Assembly: GCF_014489555.1 (NCBI RefSeq)
Contig: NZ_CP060784.1
Span: forward strand, 2,046,001-2,110,000
Reading direction: 5' to 3'
DNA from: Hymenobacter qilianensis
GTDB lineage: Bacteria > Bacteroidota > Bacteroidia > Cytophagales > Hymenobacteraceae
DNA: 64,000 nucleotides
The translations under genes and the position numbers were made by a program. The notes under the pieces are model-generated. The model was not told the DNA's origin. It saw only the letters and a program-made list of their open reading frames with translations, and did not search any database. Of the stretch, positions 9,401 through 18,484 are shown in pieces (the first letter of the stretch is position 1; the number at the start of each line of letters is the position of its first letter).

Positions 9401-10954
9401 TTAGTAATCAGTGTTTTGGGGGTCGAAGTTAGTCCAGCCGGCCATCCAGTTATCAGCCGAGTTGCCGGAGCCGGAGAATGCGCCGATGTAATCTACTTTG
9501 GTGAAAAAGGGATCTGAAACCTTGGCATCCGTGAAGTTGGCGGGCGCGGCCGGAGCCGTGGCGGGGCTCACCGTCACGATCGGGGATGCCGTGCGGGGCA
9601 GGAAGCTGGGCGCCGTCAGGTTGAAAGGATTCAACAGTTGCACGTTGTCGGCGGTGGTGTAGCGACGGTTACCGCTGGCTTTCAACCACGTAAGCGGGCC
9701 AACAGCCGAGCCCCAGGCCGCCGAGTCGGAGCTCATGGTATTGTTGGGCGTCAGGTTGCTTGGCCCACCCGATGGACCTACGTAAATAATGTCGCGCTGC
9801 CCCCGCACGGAGTTGGAGTTGGTCAGCGAGCCAGCCACAATGTTATTCTTGAATACCAGCTCATTGGCCGCAATACGAGCCGCCGTTACGCCATTATCGA
9901 TCAGCACTCCGGTTGGGTAACCGACGATAACCGAGTTGAGAATGCTGGTAGAAGTATTGCGACGTAAATGAGCGCCAGCCGTGTATTGGTTGCTGATATT
10001 GGCCTGGGGCGAAGGGTTCAGCAAAGGCCCAATGGCCGTAATGTTGGAGAAAACCGGTGCTGTGCGCGGCAGGTTATTGGATGAGTTGCCGTCGTTATCG
10101 GATTCAAATGCCTTGGAGCCTGACTGGTCGGCTTGGAGCGGATCGCGCAGGGAGACCCCAAACTGCACTTTGCCCGTGAAACCAAAGTCGGTGTCAAAAT
10201 CGTCATCGAAAGCCCGGTGCGATACCAAATATTTAGCATTCACAGCCCCACCGTACCATTCAAATGAGTCGTCGCCATTATAGCTGACCTGAATATGGTC
10301 GATAGTAGTGCCGCTGCCCACGCCGGCCAGCGTAAGGCCGTTTACTTCATTGTTGGGCGAGAAAGCGATGCCACTAAACTCAATGCGCACATACTGGAGC
10401 GTACCGGAGTTGTCGGCCTTCAGCGGAGAGTTAGGATCGGTAACATTGACGGTACCATACCTGGTCGTTGGTCCGCCCTCAATAACTGGGCGGTCTGTGG
10501 GGTTCACAGGCGCATTGCCGGCAATAATAACTCCTCCCCAGTCGCCATAATTACGTGCGCCTTTGGGCTGGTTTGAGGTGAATACAATCGGCTTCGCAAC
10601 TGTTCCTTTCGCTTCAATTTTGGCCCCCGGCTCAATAATTAGAGCACCTTTGGTATCCTTGTCACCTTTGATGATGGTGCCGGGTTCAATGGTGAGTGTG
10701 GCGCCGCTGCGTACATACACAAACCCTTTGAGTAGATATTTATTCGCCGCCGTCCAGGTGGTGTTGGTAGTGATTTCGCCCTGCACATCCACCGACTGGC
10801 CAGTGGGTGGGGTAGTGACGGGGGGCGTAGTGCCACCCGTGGGGGGCGGATTTGGGGCTGGCGTCGTGTTTTCCTTCTCGCAGGCTGCCAGAGTCAGCAT
10901 CAGTGCTGCCGAGCAGGCTAGCGGGGTGATGCGAAGTAGCTTTTTCTTACTCAT
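9401..10954 (-). CDS. Secreted lipoprotein with right-handed beta-helix-like repeats
   Basis: The protein has about 517 residues. The start at ATG 10954 (MSKKKLLRITPL) gives a clean lipoprotein signal ending in the lipobox LAAC, followed by a Pro/Thr/Gly-rich linker. The body contains repeated strands such as GTIIKGDKD, ALIIEPGAKIEAKG and PIVFTSN, typical of parallel beta-helix surface proteins of Bacteroidota. Asp/Asn-rich loops (NGDDSFEW, DDDFDTDFGF) may bind metal or ligand. It follows the TonB receptor gene by about 50 bases on the same strand, so it probably serves as the surface partner of that receptor, in the place SusD takes in SusCD systems. It is not SusD-like in sequence. The ligand is unknown. 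Confidence 0.75.
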   Translation of the reverse strand: MSKKKLLRITPLACSAALMLTLAACEKENTTPAPNPPPTGGTTPPVTTPPTGQSVDVQGEITTNTTWTAANKYLLKGFVYVRSGATLTIEPGTIIKGDKDTKGALIIEPGAKIEAKGTVAKPIVFTSNQPKGARNYGDWGGVIIAGNAPVNPTDRPVIEGGPTTRYGTVNVTDPNSPLKADNSGTLQYVRIEFSGIAFSPNNEVNGLTLAGVGSGTTIDHIQVSYNGDDSFEWYGGAVNAKYLVSHRAFDDDFDTDFGFTGKVQFGVSLRDPLQADQSGSKAFESDNDGNSSNNLPRTAPVFSNITAIGPLLNPSPQANISNQYTAGAHLRRNTSTSILNSVIVGYPTGVLIDNGVTAARIAANELVFKNNIVAGSLTNSNSVRGQRDIIYVGPSGGPSNLTPNNTMSSDSAAWGSAVGPLTWLKASGNRRYTTADNVQLLNPFNLTAPSFLPRTASPIVTVSPATAPAAPANFTDAKVSDPFFTKVDYIGAFSGSGNSADNWMAGWTNFDPQNTDY

Positions 10955-11003
10955 ACAAAAGGTGAAGTGTTGACTAATGGGAGTTAGATAAAGCAATTGG
11001 AAG

Positions 11004-13862
11004 CTAGGGGAGGGGAGTGCGGGGCGCTTTACCATCGAGGGTGAAGCGCATGCCCACGGTGTAGTAAGCGCCACGACGGTAGCTGCTCAGCGAAGGATCG
11101 GTGTCTACCTCGTACTTCTTGTCGCGGTTGAAGTCCTGGAGCAGGTTCACGCGCTGGTTGAACACGTCCTGAATACCGGCATTCAGCGACCAGTTTTTGG
11201 AAATCGACTTGGTGAGCGTCAGGTCCACGGTGTGGCGCGGCATCTCCACTACGTCGGGGTATTGGTCGCTGCCGGCAAACAGGATGCGGGGGCCAAATAC
11301 GTTGTAGAGAGCGGCCATCTGCCAGGTATTATCGGGCGTCTGGTAGTACAGGCCCGTATTCACCACGTAAGGCGACTGACCTTGCAGCGCGCGGTTGCGG
11401 TCCCAGGCCACCACATCCGAGCCCAGCTTCACCTCGCTTTTAATCAGCGACGCGTTGAACACGGCCGTCAGATTGGCGAAAGCTTGCGTGTTGAAGGCCT
11501 CGTCCAGGAAGTTCAGGTTCTTCTTGATGTCCAGCTCCAGGCCGTAGGCATAAGCACTCGGCGCATTGGCAAAAGAGTAAGCCAGGTTGGACGTGGCGAC
11601 TACAATGTTCTCAATCGGGTTGCGGAAGTTCTTATAAAAGGCCCCCACGTGAATCAGCTCGCCCTCGGAAGGATAAAACTCATAGCGCAAGTCCACGTTG
11701 TCGATGGTGGCAACCTTCAGCGGGCTTTCGGGGCTCAGATACAGCGACCCGTAGTTGAGGACGTTGAAGTCGAAATCGTAGTAGAAGAACGGCGCCGACT
11801 CGCGGAACTCCGGCCGGTTTAGACTCCGGCCGTAAGACGTGCGCACCAGGCTGGTTTCCGAAAAATTATAGCTCAGATTAGCCGAAGGCAACAGGAAGTT
11901 GGTCGTGTAGTTCTGGTTTACCGGCTGCCCGTTCAGGCCGGTTTCTATTTTCTGCACGTTGCGCTCAAACCTCGCTCCGGTCAGCAGCTTGATCTTAGGC
12001 GTCACCGGCACATTCACCGATAAGTAGCCCGCCTCCAGCTCATTGCTTGCACCATACTGATAGGTGGAGTTGATGTCTTCATCAACCCTGAAACCGCCTG
12101 AGGCGATGTTCTGGGGGGCAAATATGTTCCCGATGTTCTGGTTGCGGATGGTCTGATCGGTGGCCGTGCTGTTGAGCGAGTAGCCGAAAGCCCGCGCCTC
12201 AAAGTTTCGGTCGCGATACTCGATGTAGGTGCCCGCGCCCAGCTCTACTTCCCGCTCACCCACCGTGAGCTTGTGCTTGCCGTTAACGTTAACGGTGTAA
12301 ATGTCCTCGTTCAGCTTCTGGAACAGGCGGCCGGCATTGTTCACGTCTACCTGACCAGCGGCCGGCGTCAGCACCGTTTCGACCGGCTCTCTTCCTTCTG
12401 CATTCCCTGCCGGCTGCACGGAGTATGCTACCCGGCGCAGATCGGGCTCGTTGCGGCTGGAGTACCCGTAGCCGCCCACCCATTCGAGGCTGGTTTTTTC
12501 GTCGTTGAAGCTATGCGTGCCTGCCAGCTGGCCCGTGTAGGTAGTGCGGCCCTGGTAGCCCATCGCGTAGCTTTTGCGCACCTGCGTACCCTCATTATCG
12601 TAGCCGTCGCGGGTGGTAAGCTGGTTGCGGCCAAACTGGTTGAAGAGGTTGCGAAACTCCAGCTTGTCGCCATTATCAAGCATTAAGCTAAAGTTTTGGA
12701 CGGCTCCCAAGCGCACGTTGTTGGTCGACTGATCATCGCGCAAACGGTCCGTGCGCTCTCCACTGGCATCGTACACATTGCGGTCGATGCTGTAGTTGGT
12801 GAAGGTATTGGTGTAGTTCAGCGAGGAAATGCTACCGATTTCCAAACCACCTATGTTAATCTGATCCAGATACGAGGCGTTGAAGCGCACATCAGGCATC
12901 GCCTGGGTTTTGAAGATAGGGAAGGTATTGTCCAGCTGCTTCGCATAGAAGTCGCGCTCGTACTGCTGATAAGCCGAACCCAGCACCGGAAAGCCCCCCG
13001 GCAGCTCCCGCTGCCAGGCGCCAAAGCCCAGCCAGTCGGTGTTGCTGCCTTTGTCGGTATAAAAGGTATTGCCGGTAGTGCCATTGCGGTAGCCGCCGGA
13101 GTAGTTTACCGTCAGCAAGCGCTCGTTCAGCACTGGCTTGCGCAGGTACACTTTCACCAAGCCGCCGGCAAAATCACCGGGCAATTCGGGTGAAGGGTCT
13201 TTAAACACGAGCACTCTATCGAGCAGCGCACTAGGTACGATATCGAAAGAGAATGATTTCTTGTCCGTCTCGGAGCTAGGCGCGGTTACATCATTCAGCC
13301 AAACTGAGTTATAGCGCTCACTCAAGCCTCGCACCTGGATAAAGCGGTTATCAATGATGGTGACACCCGGAATGCGGCGCACCACTTCGGCGGCGTCCCG
13401 ATCCTGCGTTTTTACGATTTGCTCCGATGATATGCCGCTCACTACCTGCGTGGCTTCCCGGATTTCAGAAATAACGGATACCTCCGTATTGGTGCGCCGC
13501 ACGCCTCGCACAACTACTTCACCGAGCTGCTTGGTATCCTCTTCCAAGGTCGAGTTTACCGTTGCCGTTTCGCCCGCTTTTACTACCACCTGCGGTATTT
13601 CGCGGTTTTTGTAGGAAACGGACGTGATAATGACTGTGTAAGTACCAGCCGGAACATTGGAGAGAATGAAGCTGCCATCTACATTGGTTTGCTCGGCCAG
13701 CGTGGTGCCCGCCAGCCGGACTGTTCCGCCAATAACCCCTTCCTGGGTAGTAGCGTCCTTAATAGTACCTTTTAGAATACCGTTTTGGGCCAACCCTACA
13801 GTAAGGGTAAAAACGGTTAGAAACAGGGCTAGAAAAGCCTTTTTTGAGCAGATGTTTCCCAT
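11004..13862 (-). CDS. TonB-dependent outer-membrane receptor
   Basis: The protein has 952 residues. It starts with a signal peptide (MGNICSKKAFLALFLTVF, cleavage after GLAQ). A CarboxypepD_reg-like domain (residues ~27-110, GTIKDATTQEGVIGGTV) follows. The plug domain includes VVRRIPGVTIIDNRFIQVRGL. A 22-stranded barrel ends with YYTVGMRFTLDG. It imports a ligand across the outer membrane using TonB energy. The downstream lipoprotein gene (gap about 50 bases) is the likely partner. The absence of a SusD and of polysaccharide-degrading enzymes argues against a standard glycan utilisation locus. Confidence 0.9.
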   Translation of the reverse strand: MGNICSKKAFLALFLTVFTLTVGLAQNGILKGTIKDATTQEGVIGGTVRLAGTTLAEQTNVDGSFILSNVPAGTYTVIITSVSYKNREIPQVVVKAGETATVNSTLEEDTKQLGEVVVRGVRRTNTEVSVISEIREATQVVSGISSEQIVKTQDRDAAEVVRRIPGVTIIDNRFIQVRGLSERYNSVWLNDVTAPSSETDKKSFSFDIVPSALLDRVLVFKDPSPELPGDFAGGLVKVYLRKPVLNERLLTVNYSGGYRNGTTGNTFYTDKGSNTDWLGFGAWQRELPGGFPVLGSAYQQYERDFYAKQLDNTFPIFKTQAMPDVRFNASYLDQINIGGLEIGSISSLNYTNTFTNYSIDRNVYDASGERTDRLRDDQSTNNVRLGAVQNFSLMLDNGDKLEFRNLFNQFGRNQLTTRDGYDNEGTQVRKSYAMGYQGRTTYTGQLAGTHSFNDEKTSLEWVGGYGYSSRNEPDLRRVAYSVQPAGNAEGREPVETVLTPAAGQVDVNNAGRLFQKLNEDIYTVNVNGKHKLTVGEREVELGAGTYIEYRDRNFEARAFGYSLNSTATDQTIRNQNIGNIFAPQNIASGGFRVDEDINSTYQYGASNELEAGYLSVNVPVTPKIKLLTGARFERNVQKIETGLNGQPVNQNYTTNFLLPSANLSYNFSETSLVRTSYGRSLNRPEFRESAPFFYYDFDFNVLNYGSLYLSPESPLKVATIDNVDLRYEFYPSEGELIHVGAFYKNFRNPIENIVVATSNLAYSFANAPSAYAYGLELDIKKNLNFLDEAFNTQAFANLTAVFNASLIKSEVKLGSDVVAWDRNRALQGQSPYVVNTGLYYQTPDNTWQMAALYNVFGPRILFAGSDQYPDVVEMPRHTVDLTLTKSISKNWSLNAGIQDVFNQRVNLLQDFNRDKKYEVDTDPSLSSYRRGAYYTVGMRFTLDGKAPRTPLP

Positions 13863-14106
13863 ATCGAGTACAAAAGTACCGGGGGGCTATTAGCTCAATA
13901 TTTCCTGGGTGTTATGTAATCGTTAACCACCTAGCCACCACTCCTATTTCATTCGGAAAGCCGTTTTTACCACTCATTATTATTTATGATCGGTAGTGTG
14001 TCAACCTAATAAGTGCTTTTCTTTTTAAAGTATAACTCAGAAAAACAAGGAATTAGCTGTGTAAGCTGGACGCTGCTGGTCAGTTAGGCATCAATAGTGA
14101 GTTCTT

Positions 14107-14114
14107 TACATTTG
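14107..14114 (+). promoter_or_regulatory. Candidate -7 promoter element (TAcaTTTG) for yicC
   Basis: The octamer TACATTTG matches the Bacteroidota -7 consensus TAnnTTTG and lies 33 bases before the yicC ATG. No clear TTTG partner was seen 19-20 bases upstream. The rest of the 13863-14147 spacer is AT-rich; it holds one GGGGGGC motif copy (13881) close to the TonB receptor start and no gene. Confidence 0.5.
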
Positions 14115-14147
14115 TAGAGGTTCACTTCTTTTCCTGACTCGCTTTTT

Positions 14148-15038
14148 ATGCTTCAATCCATGACCGGTTACGGTATCGCGCACCGCGAAACTGACCGTTA
14201 CTCAGCCACTGTTGAAATCAAATCGCTCAACTCCAAAACTCTGGATCTGAGCCTGCGCCTACCTCGCTTTCTGCAGGATCGGGAATTAGAAATCCGAAAT
14301 CTGGTAACCAAAAGTCTGGTGCGAGGCAAAGTGAATCTGAACTTCGATTTTACGCGTCCTACTGCTGCCCGCACCACATCTAATGTAAGTCGGCCAGCCT
14401 TGATGGCGGCATTTGAAGAGCTGAAAACCGTGGCTCATGAAGTAGGCATTAACCCTGGTGAAGAGACGCTGCTGGCAGCTCTACGTTTCCCCGGCGTAAT
14501 ACTGTCGGCTAGTGAGATGCAGGCTGAGCCAGAGGAGGAAGTTGCCTGGGAAGAATTGTTGCCCTTAGTGCATGAGGCACTGGAGCATCTAAATCATTTT
14601 CGCCACAATGAAGGGCAGGCACTGACTATCGAAATCGTCAGTTACGTCGACCGTATCCGCATCCTGCTAGCCGACATAGACCGGCACGATCCTACCCGCA
14701 TCGAAAACGTGCGCCTGCGCTTGCAAGCTCATCTTGGCGAGTTGACTAAGCATGAGCAGTTTAATGCCATCCGCTTTGAGCAGGAGATACTCCATTATAT
14801 AGAGAAGCTGGATATCGCTGAAGAGAAAGTGCGTCTCATCAGCCACCTGCATTACTTCACCGAAACAGTTTACTTGCCCGAACTCAGCGGTAAGAAGCTG
14901 GCATTTATTGCCCAGGAAATGGGTCGGGAAATAAACACGATCGGCTCCAAGGCCAATGACTCAACAGTGCAGCATCTGGTGGTCAGCATGAAGGAAGAGC
15001 TTGAAAAAATTAAGGAGCAGATCAACAACATCCTCTGA
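14148..15038 (+). CDS. YicC/YloC family endoribonuclease
   Basis: The protein has 296 residues, full length for the family. It begins MLQSMTGYGIAHRE, the family's N-terminal signature. It ends with the conserved C-terminal block EMGREINTIGSKAND followed by VVSMKEELEKIKEQ. YicC proteins are hexameric RNases that affect small-RNA turnover in enteric bacteria; the role in Bacteroidota is less clear. It stands alone on its strand, with a candidate promoter just upstream. No motif copy or frame break occurs in it. Confidence 0.92.
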   Translation: MLQSMTGYGIAHRETDRYSATVEIKSLNSKTLDLSLRLPRFLQDRELEIRNLVTKSLVRGKVNLNFDFTRPTAARTTSNVSRPALMAAFEELKTVAHEVGINPGEETLLAALRFPGVILSASEMQAEPEEEVAWEELLPLVHEALEHLNHFRHNEGQALTIEIVSYVDRIRILLADIDRHDPTRIENVRLRLQAHLGELTKHEQFNAIRFEQEILHYIEKLDIAEEKVRLISHLHYFTETVYLPELSGKKLAFIAQEMGREINTIGSKANDSTVQHLVVSMKEELEKIKEQINNIL

Positions 15039-15368
15039 TCCTTTGAACGTCATTTACTAGCTGAAATTCTGGAATGGTATATTTATAATATTAATTAGTA
15101 TATAACTTTATCAACAATTAAATGAATCATAATCTTTGTTTTCGGCCAACGTAAAAAAAGTTGTTGAAGACCAAATCGCTGTTTTTAGGCTGTTTTGAAA
15201 GATTTGATGCTTAAATAAGTTATAATTAGCAGTCTTGAATAATTATTTTTCCATGATAAGCTTGCGTCTTCATAAATGGTTCGTAAATTGTGTTATCCAA
15301 ACAGAGCTACTTCTGCTTTCATGGATAAATGCTCTATTTTGAGTTTCACATTTTTTCGGTTCAAGGCT
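15039..15368. other. AT-rich spacer, no gene seen
   Basis: About 330 bases, strongly AT-rich (for example around 15070-15120), between yicC and a small secreted-protein gene. It probably holds the promoter of the latter. A possible -7-like stretch (ataatctttg, near 15130) is one base off the consensus. No RNA gene or repeat was recognised. Confidence 0.6.
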
Positions 15369-15908
15369 ATGAGAAAAGTCTTACTATTACCTGTTCTGTG
15401 CCTCTTCCTTCTTCTGACGGCAGCCCGGCCAGCCGCTGAAGTTGAGCTAATCAAGAAGCGTGTATTAAGCGAGCGAGTTGAGATCCTGATTCCGAAAGGA
15501 TTTGAGGTGATGAGCGAGCAGCAGATGGAGTTCAACTACGCAAAGTCGCAGAGTCGGCCGAGCATGATCTTCACTAACAGCAAGGAAGCTAGCTTAGCCT
15601 TTAACTACACCGACAATGCTGCCGATCAGGATATGATCGACATGTACGCAGCTACGTTCTATAAAACCTATACAAAGCAGTTTAAAGACGCTAAGTGGTT
15701 TGAGAACGGTGTAAAGGAAATCAACGGCCGCAAGGTGGGCTACATGGAGCTGATGAAGCCCGAGCTAGGTCACGAGGTGTACACGCTGATTTTCTTCACC
15801 GATGTTGAAGACAAGCTGCTCATGTGCACTTTCACCTGCGCCGACCGTCAGAAGCCAGAGTGGGAAGCTGTAGCCAAGCAGATCATGGCTTCCGTAAAAA
15901 CGAATTAG
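15369..15908 (+). CDS. Small secreted protein of unknown function
   Basis: The protein has 179 residues. ATG 15369 gives a classic signal peptide (MRKVLLLPVLCLFLLLTAARPAAA-like); the frame continues upstream to 15276, but that extension is not signal-like. The mature part is a compact alpha/beta domain. It contains VEILIPKGFEVMSEQQM and, near the C terminus, YTLIFFTDVEDKLLMCTFTCADR, which resembles lipid- or stress-type periplasmic domains with a two-layer sandwich. No catalytic motif was seen. It is followed by a very strong hairpin terminator. I do not recognise the family with certainty. Confidence 0.65.
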   Translation: MRKVLLLPVLCLFLLLTAARPAAEVELIKKRVLSERVEILIPKGFEVMSEQQMEFNYAKSQSRPSMIFTNSKEASLAFNYTDNAADQDMIDMYAATFYKTYTKQFKDAKWFENGVKEINGRKVGYMELMKPELGHEVYTLIFFTDVEDKLLMCTFTCADRQKPEWEAVAKQIMASVKTN

Positions 15909-15928
15909 TACGCCTTTTCGGCTTACTT

Positions 15929-15995
15929 GTAAAAAGCGCTTCGGCCCGGCTGAATTCACATTATGTGAGTTCAGCCGGGCCGAAGCGCTTTTTAC
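15929..15995. terminator. 33-bp near-perfect inverted repeat, probable bidirectional terminator
   Basis: Arm 15929-15961 and arm 15963-15995 are complementary over 33 positions with a single mismatch, so almost no loop is left. The arms begin and end with A5/T5 runs (gtaaaaagcgc and gcgctttttac). It lies between convergent genes. The stem is far longer than an ordinary terminator and could also be a small palindromic element or a source of RNase III substrate. Confidence 0.8.
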
Positions 15996-16115
15996 TTTAA
16001 CAGCTGTTGGCCCGAACAGGCCCTTCTTTCTATTCAACCAGCCTATAGTGTATTAGCTAGGCAGTGTGATGCCATGCTATTGTGGCTCTCATTTACTTAT
16101 CGCGGAACTTTGCAG

Positions 16116-17440
16116 CTATTTCGCGGGCGCGGCTCCCAAGCTATTTAAGAATGCGCTTACCAAACCAAAAACGCCAGTAAAAGCTGTAAGCGGGAGCGTT
16201 TCAGCACGGTCCTGTACATCATGGTAAGCTTTGATGCCACCGCGTGTGTACAGAAAGAAGGCCGGTACCCCACGCTCTGAAAAAGGAAAATGGTCGGAGT
16301 TAGCCGCGCGTCCCCGGGCTGCGATGTCAGAAACGAAGTGCTGCTTTTCGTTGAGGCTAGTTAGCAATTGATACGCGCTGGGCAGCAGACGGCCGTTCAC
16401 TACTGTCAGGCCTTCATCACCGGTGCCCAGTAAGTCGAGGTTAACCAGAAACTTTATCTGCGTAAGTGGCACCAAAGGATGGTCTACGAAGTAGCGGGAA
16501 CCTATTAGTCCGGCTTCCTCCGCCCCAAACGCAATAAATACGACGGAGTATGCGGGCCGATTGGCTGGCTGCGTGTAATAAGCAGCTAGCTCCAGCAGCA
16601 TAGCGGTGCCGCTAGCATTGTCATTGGCACCCGGAAAGTAGGCCTGCTTGCCCATGCGCCCCAAGTGGTCGTAGTGAGCCGTAACGATGAGAAATGAGTC
16701 GGGCTGAGTACGGCCCGGCACATAGCCAACCACGTTTTGGCTGCGGTAGTCGCGCTGGAGGCGCGCCTCTACCTGAATTGTAGCCTGGGGGGCTTTTTCA
16801 GGCCAACGGTCAGCCAGAACGAGCAGGCGAGGCTGTGGTTCCTGCGAAGCAGCCAAGGAAGCTGTTAGCTTGGAAACCAGTGTCAGGCGGGCAGCGGCCT
16901 GGTTAAGATGTTGGGTGAAGGCGTCGGGGAGAGTGAGCAGGCGGTCCGCATCGCGCTGGCGCAGGACCACAATTTTGCCCCCAGCCTCTGCTCCAGCCAG
17001 CGTTGCCCGGCAGTTTCATTGGTGAAGATGAGCGTATCTAAAACCAGAATGGACCCCGAGACGCGGCCTCCGCCAGAAGCGGGCTCGGCAATAAAATCGA
17101 CACCGGGCCGTAGACTTTGCCCCCCAGCCTGAAGCCGTAAGTTTCCGGGAAAGGTATTAATGTCGAGGGGAAAGGGCTGGGTAAAGTCAGGCGCTAATGG
17201 CTGAAGTTTGAGCTGCCGGAAGCGCTGGCGCAAGTAGTGGGCCGCTTTCTGGTCGCCTTGCCGCACGTAGCCGCGCCCATGCATAGCGGGCGCTGTGAGG
17301 TTGCGGATATTCTGGCGAACACGCTCCATATCCTGCGCAGATACTGGAACTGATAAGCTCAACCATAAAACCCCCAGCAACCCTGTTGGCCGTATCGCCG
17401 CTAATAATAGATGAGTGGTCAGTCGCCGAGTAGCCAGCAT
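16116..17440 (-). CDS. M28 family zinc aminopeptidase (one frame break in this assembly)
   Basis: This is a secreted peptidase of about 441 residues with signal peptide MLATRRLTTHLLLAAIRPTG through VSAQD. A PA-like insert precedes the M28 catalytic domain. The zinc ligands and catalytic residues are visible: the H and D of TAHYDHLG, D in GANDNASGT, EE in FGAEEAGLIG, D in NLDLLG, and H in KAYHDVQD. The frame breaks at 16978-16982, a run of five C after TTTTG. One added base restores RLGGKIVVLRQRD. The gene converges on the small secreted-protein gene and lies just downstream of vanZ. Confidence 0.85.
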
Positions 17441-17532
17441 AAGTAGCGCTTAAAAACTGCTTGGTTACCGCACTAGGTCCTTTACCTTTTTGGCGTTGGT
17501 TGTTGACTAGAAAAAGGACGAATGGCGGGTTT

Positions 17533-17946
17533 CTATTTGATCCACCGACTAGCAATCTGCGCAAAAAAGCCCCCCAGCAGAGCCCCAATGCCGTCACTGA
17601 GCAAATCCGACCACTCACCGTGACGACCAAGGTTCATACTACTTTGTAGAACTTCAATCAACCCACCAAACAGAGTGCTCCCAATAATAACGAAGGGCAC
17701 AGCCATAGCGCGCAGCCCTGGAAAGCGGCTTTGACGACGTATCGAGAAAAAGCTGAGCACTGCCAACACCGCAAATACGAAAGCATGCGCGGCCGTATCG
17801 AAGGAGAGCAGCTCCCAACGCGGCGTGACCGGCATATCCTTGCTCGGCGTGAGGGTCAGGAGCAAAATGAACGCCGCCCACGTCCCCGGTAGGGCCACAT
17901 AGGCCCGGCGCGGAGAAGCAGGCGGCGCTGAAGGAGACACTGCCAA
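17533..17946 (-). CDS. VanZ family membrane protein
   Basis: The protein has 137 residues with four predicted membrane segments. The VanZ pattern shows WAAFILLLTLTPSKDMP, HAFVFAVLAVLSF and ending motif GRHGEWSDLLSDGIGALLG. It probably starts at TTG 17946 (GTG 17940 is an alternative). It follows gcvH by 12 bases and is likely in the same transcript. VanZ proteins confer low-level teicoplanin resistance in enterococci; in Bacteroidota, function is unknown. A copy of the motif (17570) falls near the 3' end. Confidence 0.85.
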   Translation of the reverse strand: MAVSPSAPPASPRRAYVALPGTWAAFILLLTLTPSKDMPVTPRWELLSFDTAAHAFVFAVLAVLSFFSIRRQSRFPGLRAMAVPFVIIGSTLFGGLIEVLQSSMNLGRHGEWSDLLSDGIGALLGGFFAQIASRWIK

Positions 17947-17958
17947 TGCAAGAGTAAA

Positions 17959-18339
17959 TTAAGCGCCTACAAGCTCGCCGTACGCTTCAGCTGTCAGCAG
18001 CGCTTCTACTTCGGCGGGGTTGGCAACGGATATTTTAATAATCCAGCCGTCGCCGTAAGGGTCAGAGTTTACGGTTTCGGGGCTGCCGTCGAGCTGGCTG
18101 TTTACTTCCAGTACGGTACCCGAAATAGGGCTAAATAGGTCGGAAACCGTTTTTACGGCTTCTACTGTTCCAAACACCTCGTTCTGCGCTACCTCTTTGT
18201 CGAGGGTGTCAATGTCCACGTACACGATGTCGCCAAGCTCTTTTTGGGCGTGGTCGGTGATGCCGATGTAGGCTACGTCGCCTTCTACACGCACCCACTC
18301 GTGCTCTTTGGTGTACTTCAGATTTTCGGGAAGATTCAT
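17959..18339 (-). CDS. gcvH: Glycine cleavage system H protein
   Basis: The protein has about 126 residues from ATG 18339 ([15 protein letters not shown]); ATG 18348 is an alternative. The lipoyl-lysine sits in [15 protein letters not shown], and the conserved C-terminal end is [11 protein letters not shown]. It carries the aminomethyl group between the P, T and L proteins of glycine cleavage in the cytosol. The other gcv genes are not here. It stands between sprA and vanZ, an arrangement I recall as conserved around sprA in Bacteroidota. Confidence 0.95.
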   Translation of the reverse strand: MNLPENLKYTKEHEWVRVEGDVAYIGITDHAQKELGDIVYVDIDTLDKEVAQNEVFGTVEAVKTVSDLFSPISGTVLEVNSQLDGSPETVNSDPYGDGWIIKISVANPAEVEALLTAEAYGELVGA

Positions 18340-18382
18340 AGGGGACAAAATTGAAGAGGTAGAGAGAGCAAAAGTAAGAGTT

Positions 18383-18482
18383 AAATGGGCAAATGGCTAA
18401 CTGGCTAAATAGTGGATTGTTCAATGGGAAAACAGAACAATCAGCCGTTTAACCTTCTAACTATTTAGCCATCTGCCCATTT
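18383..18482. repeat. Imperfect inverted repeat between sprA and gcvH
   Basis: The outer arms (18383-18413 and 18460-18482) pair as aaatgggca..tggctaaatagt, with about eight extra bases in the left arm. Inner arms gattgttc (18415-18422) and gaacaatc (18435-18442) pair perfectly. The structure fills most of the 145-base gap behind sprA. It may terminate or stabilise the sprA message, or be the remnant of a small palindromic element. Confidence 0.55.
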
Positions 18483-18484
18483 AT

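Noticed and set aside
10811..10850. Two further six-G runs in the lipoprotein gene (10820, 10841)
   Set aside because: They are followed by G/C-rich bases, not by an A/T run, and come from Pro-Thr linker codons, so they were not counted as motif copies.
11232..11822. 196-codon plus-strand frame opposite the TonB receptor
   Set aside because: It is an antisense shadow of barrel-strand codons; it has no start context or domain.
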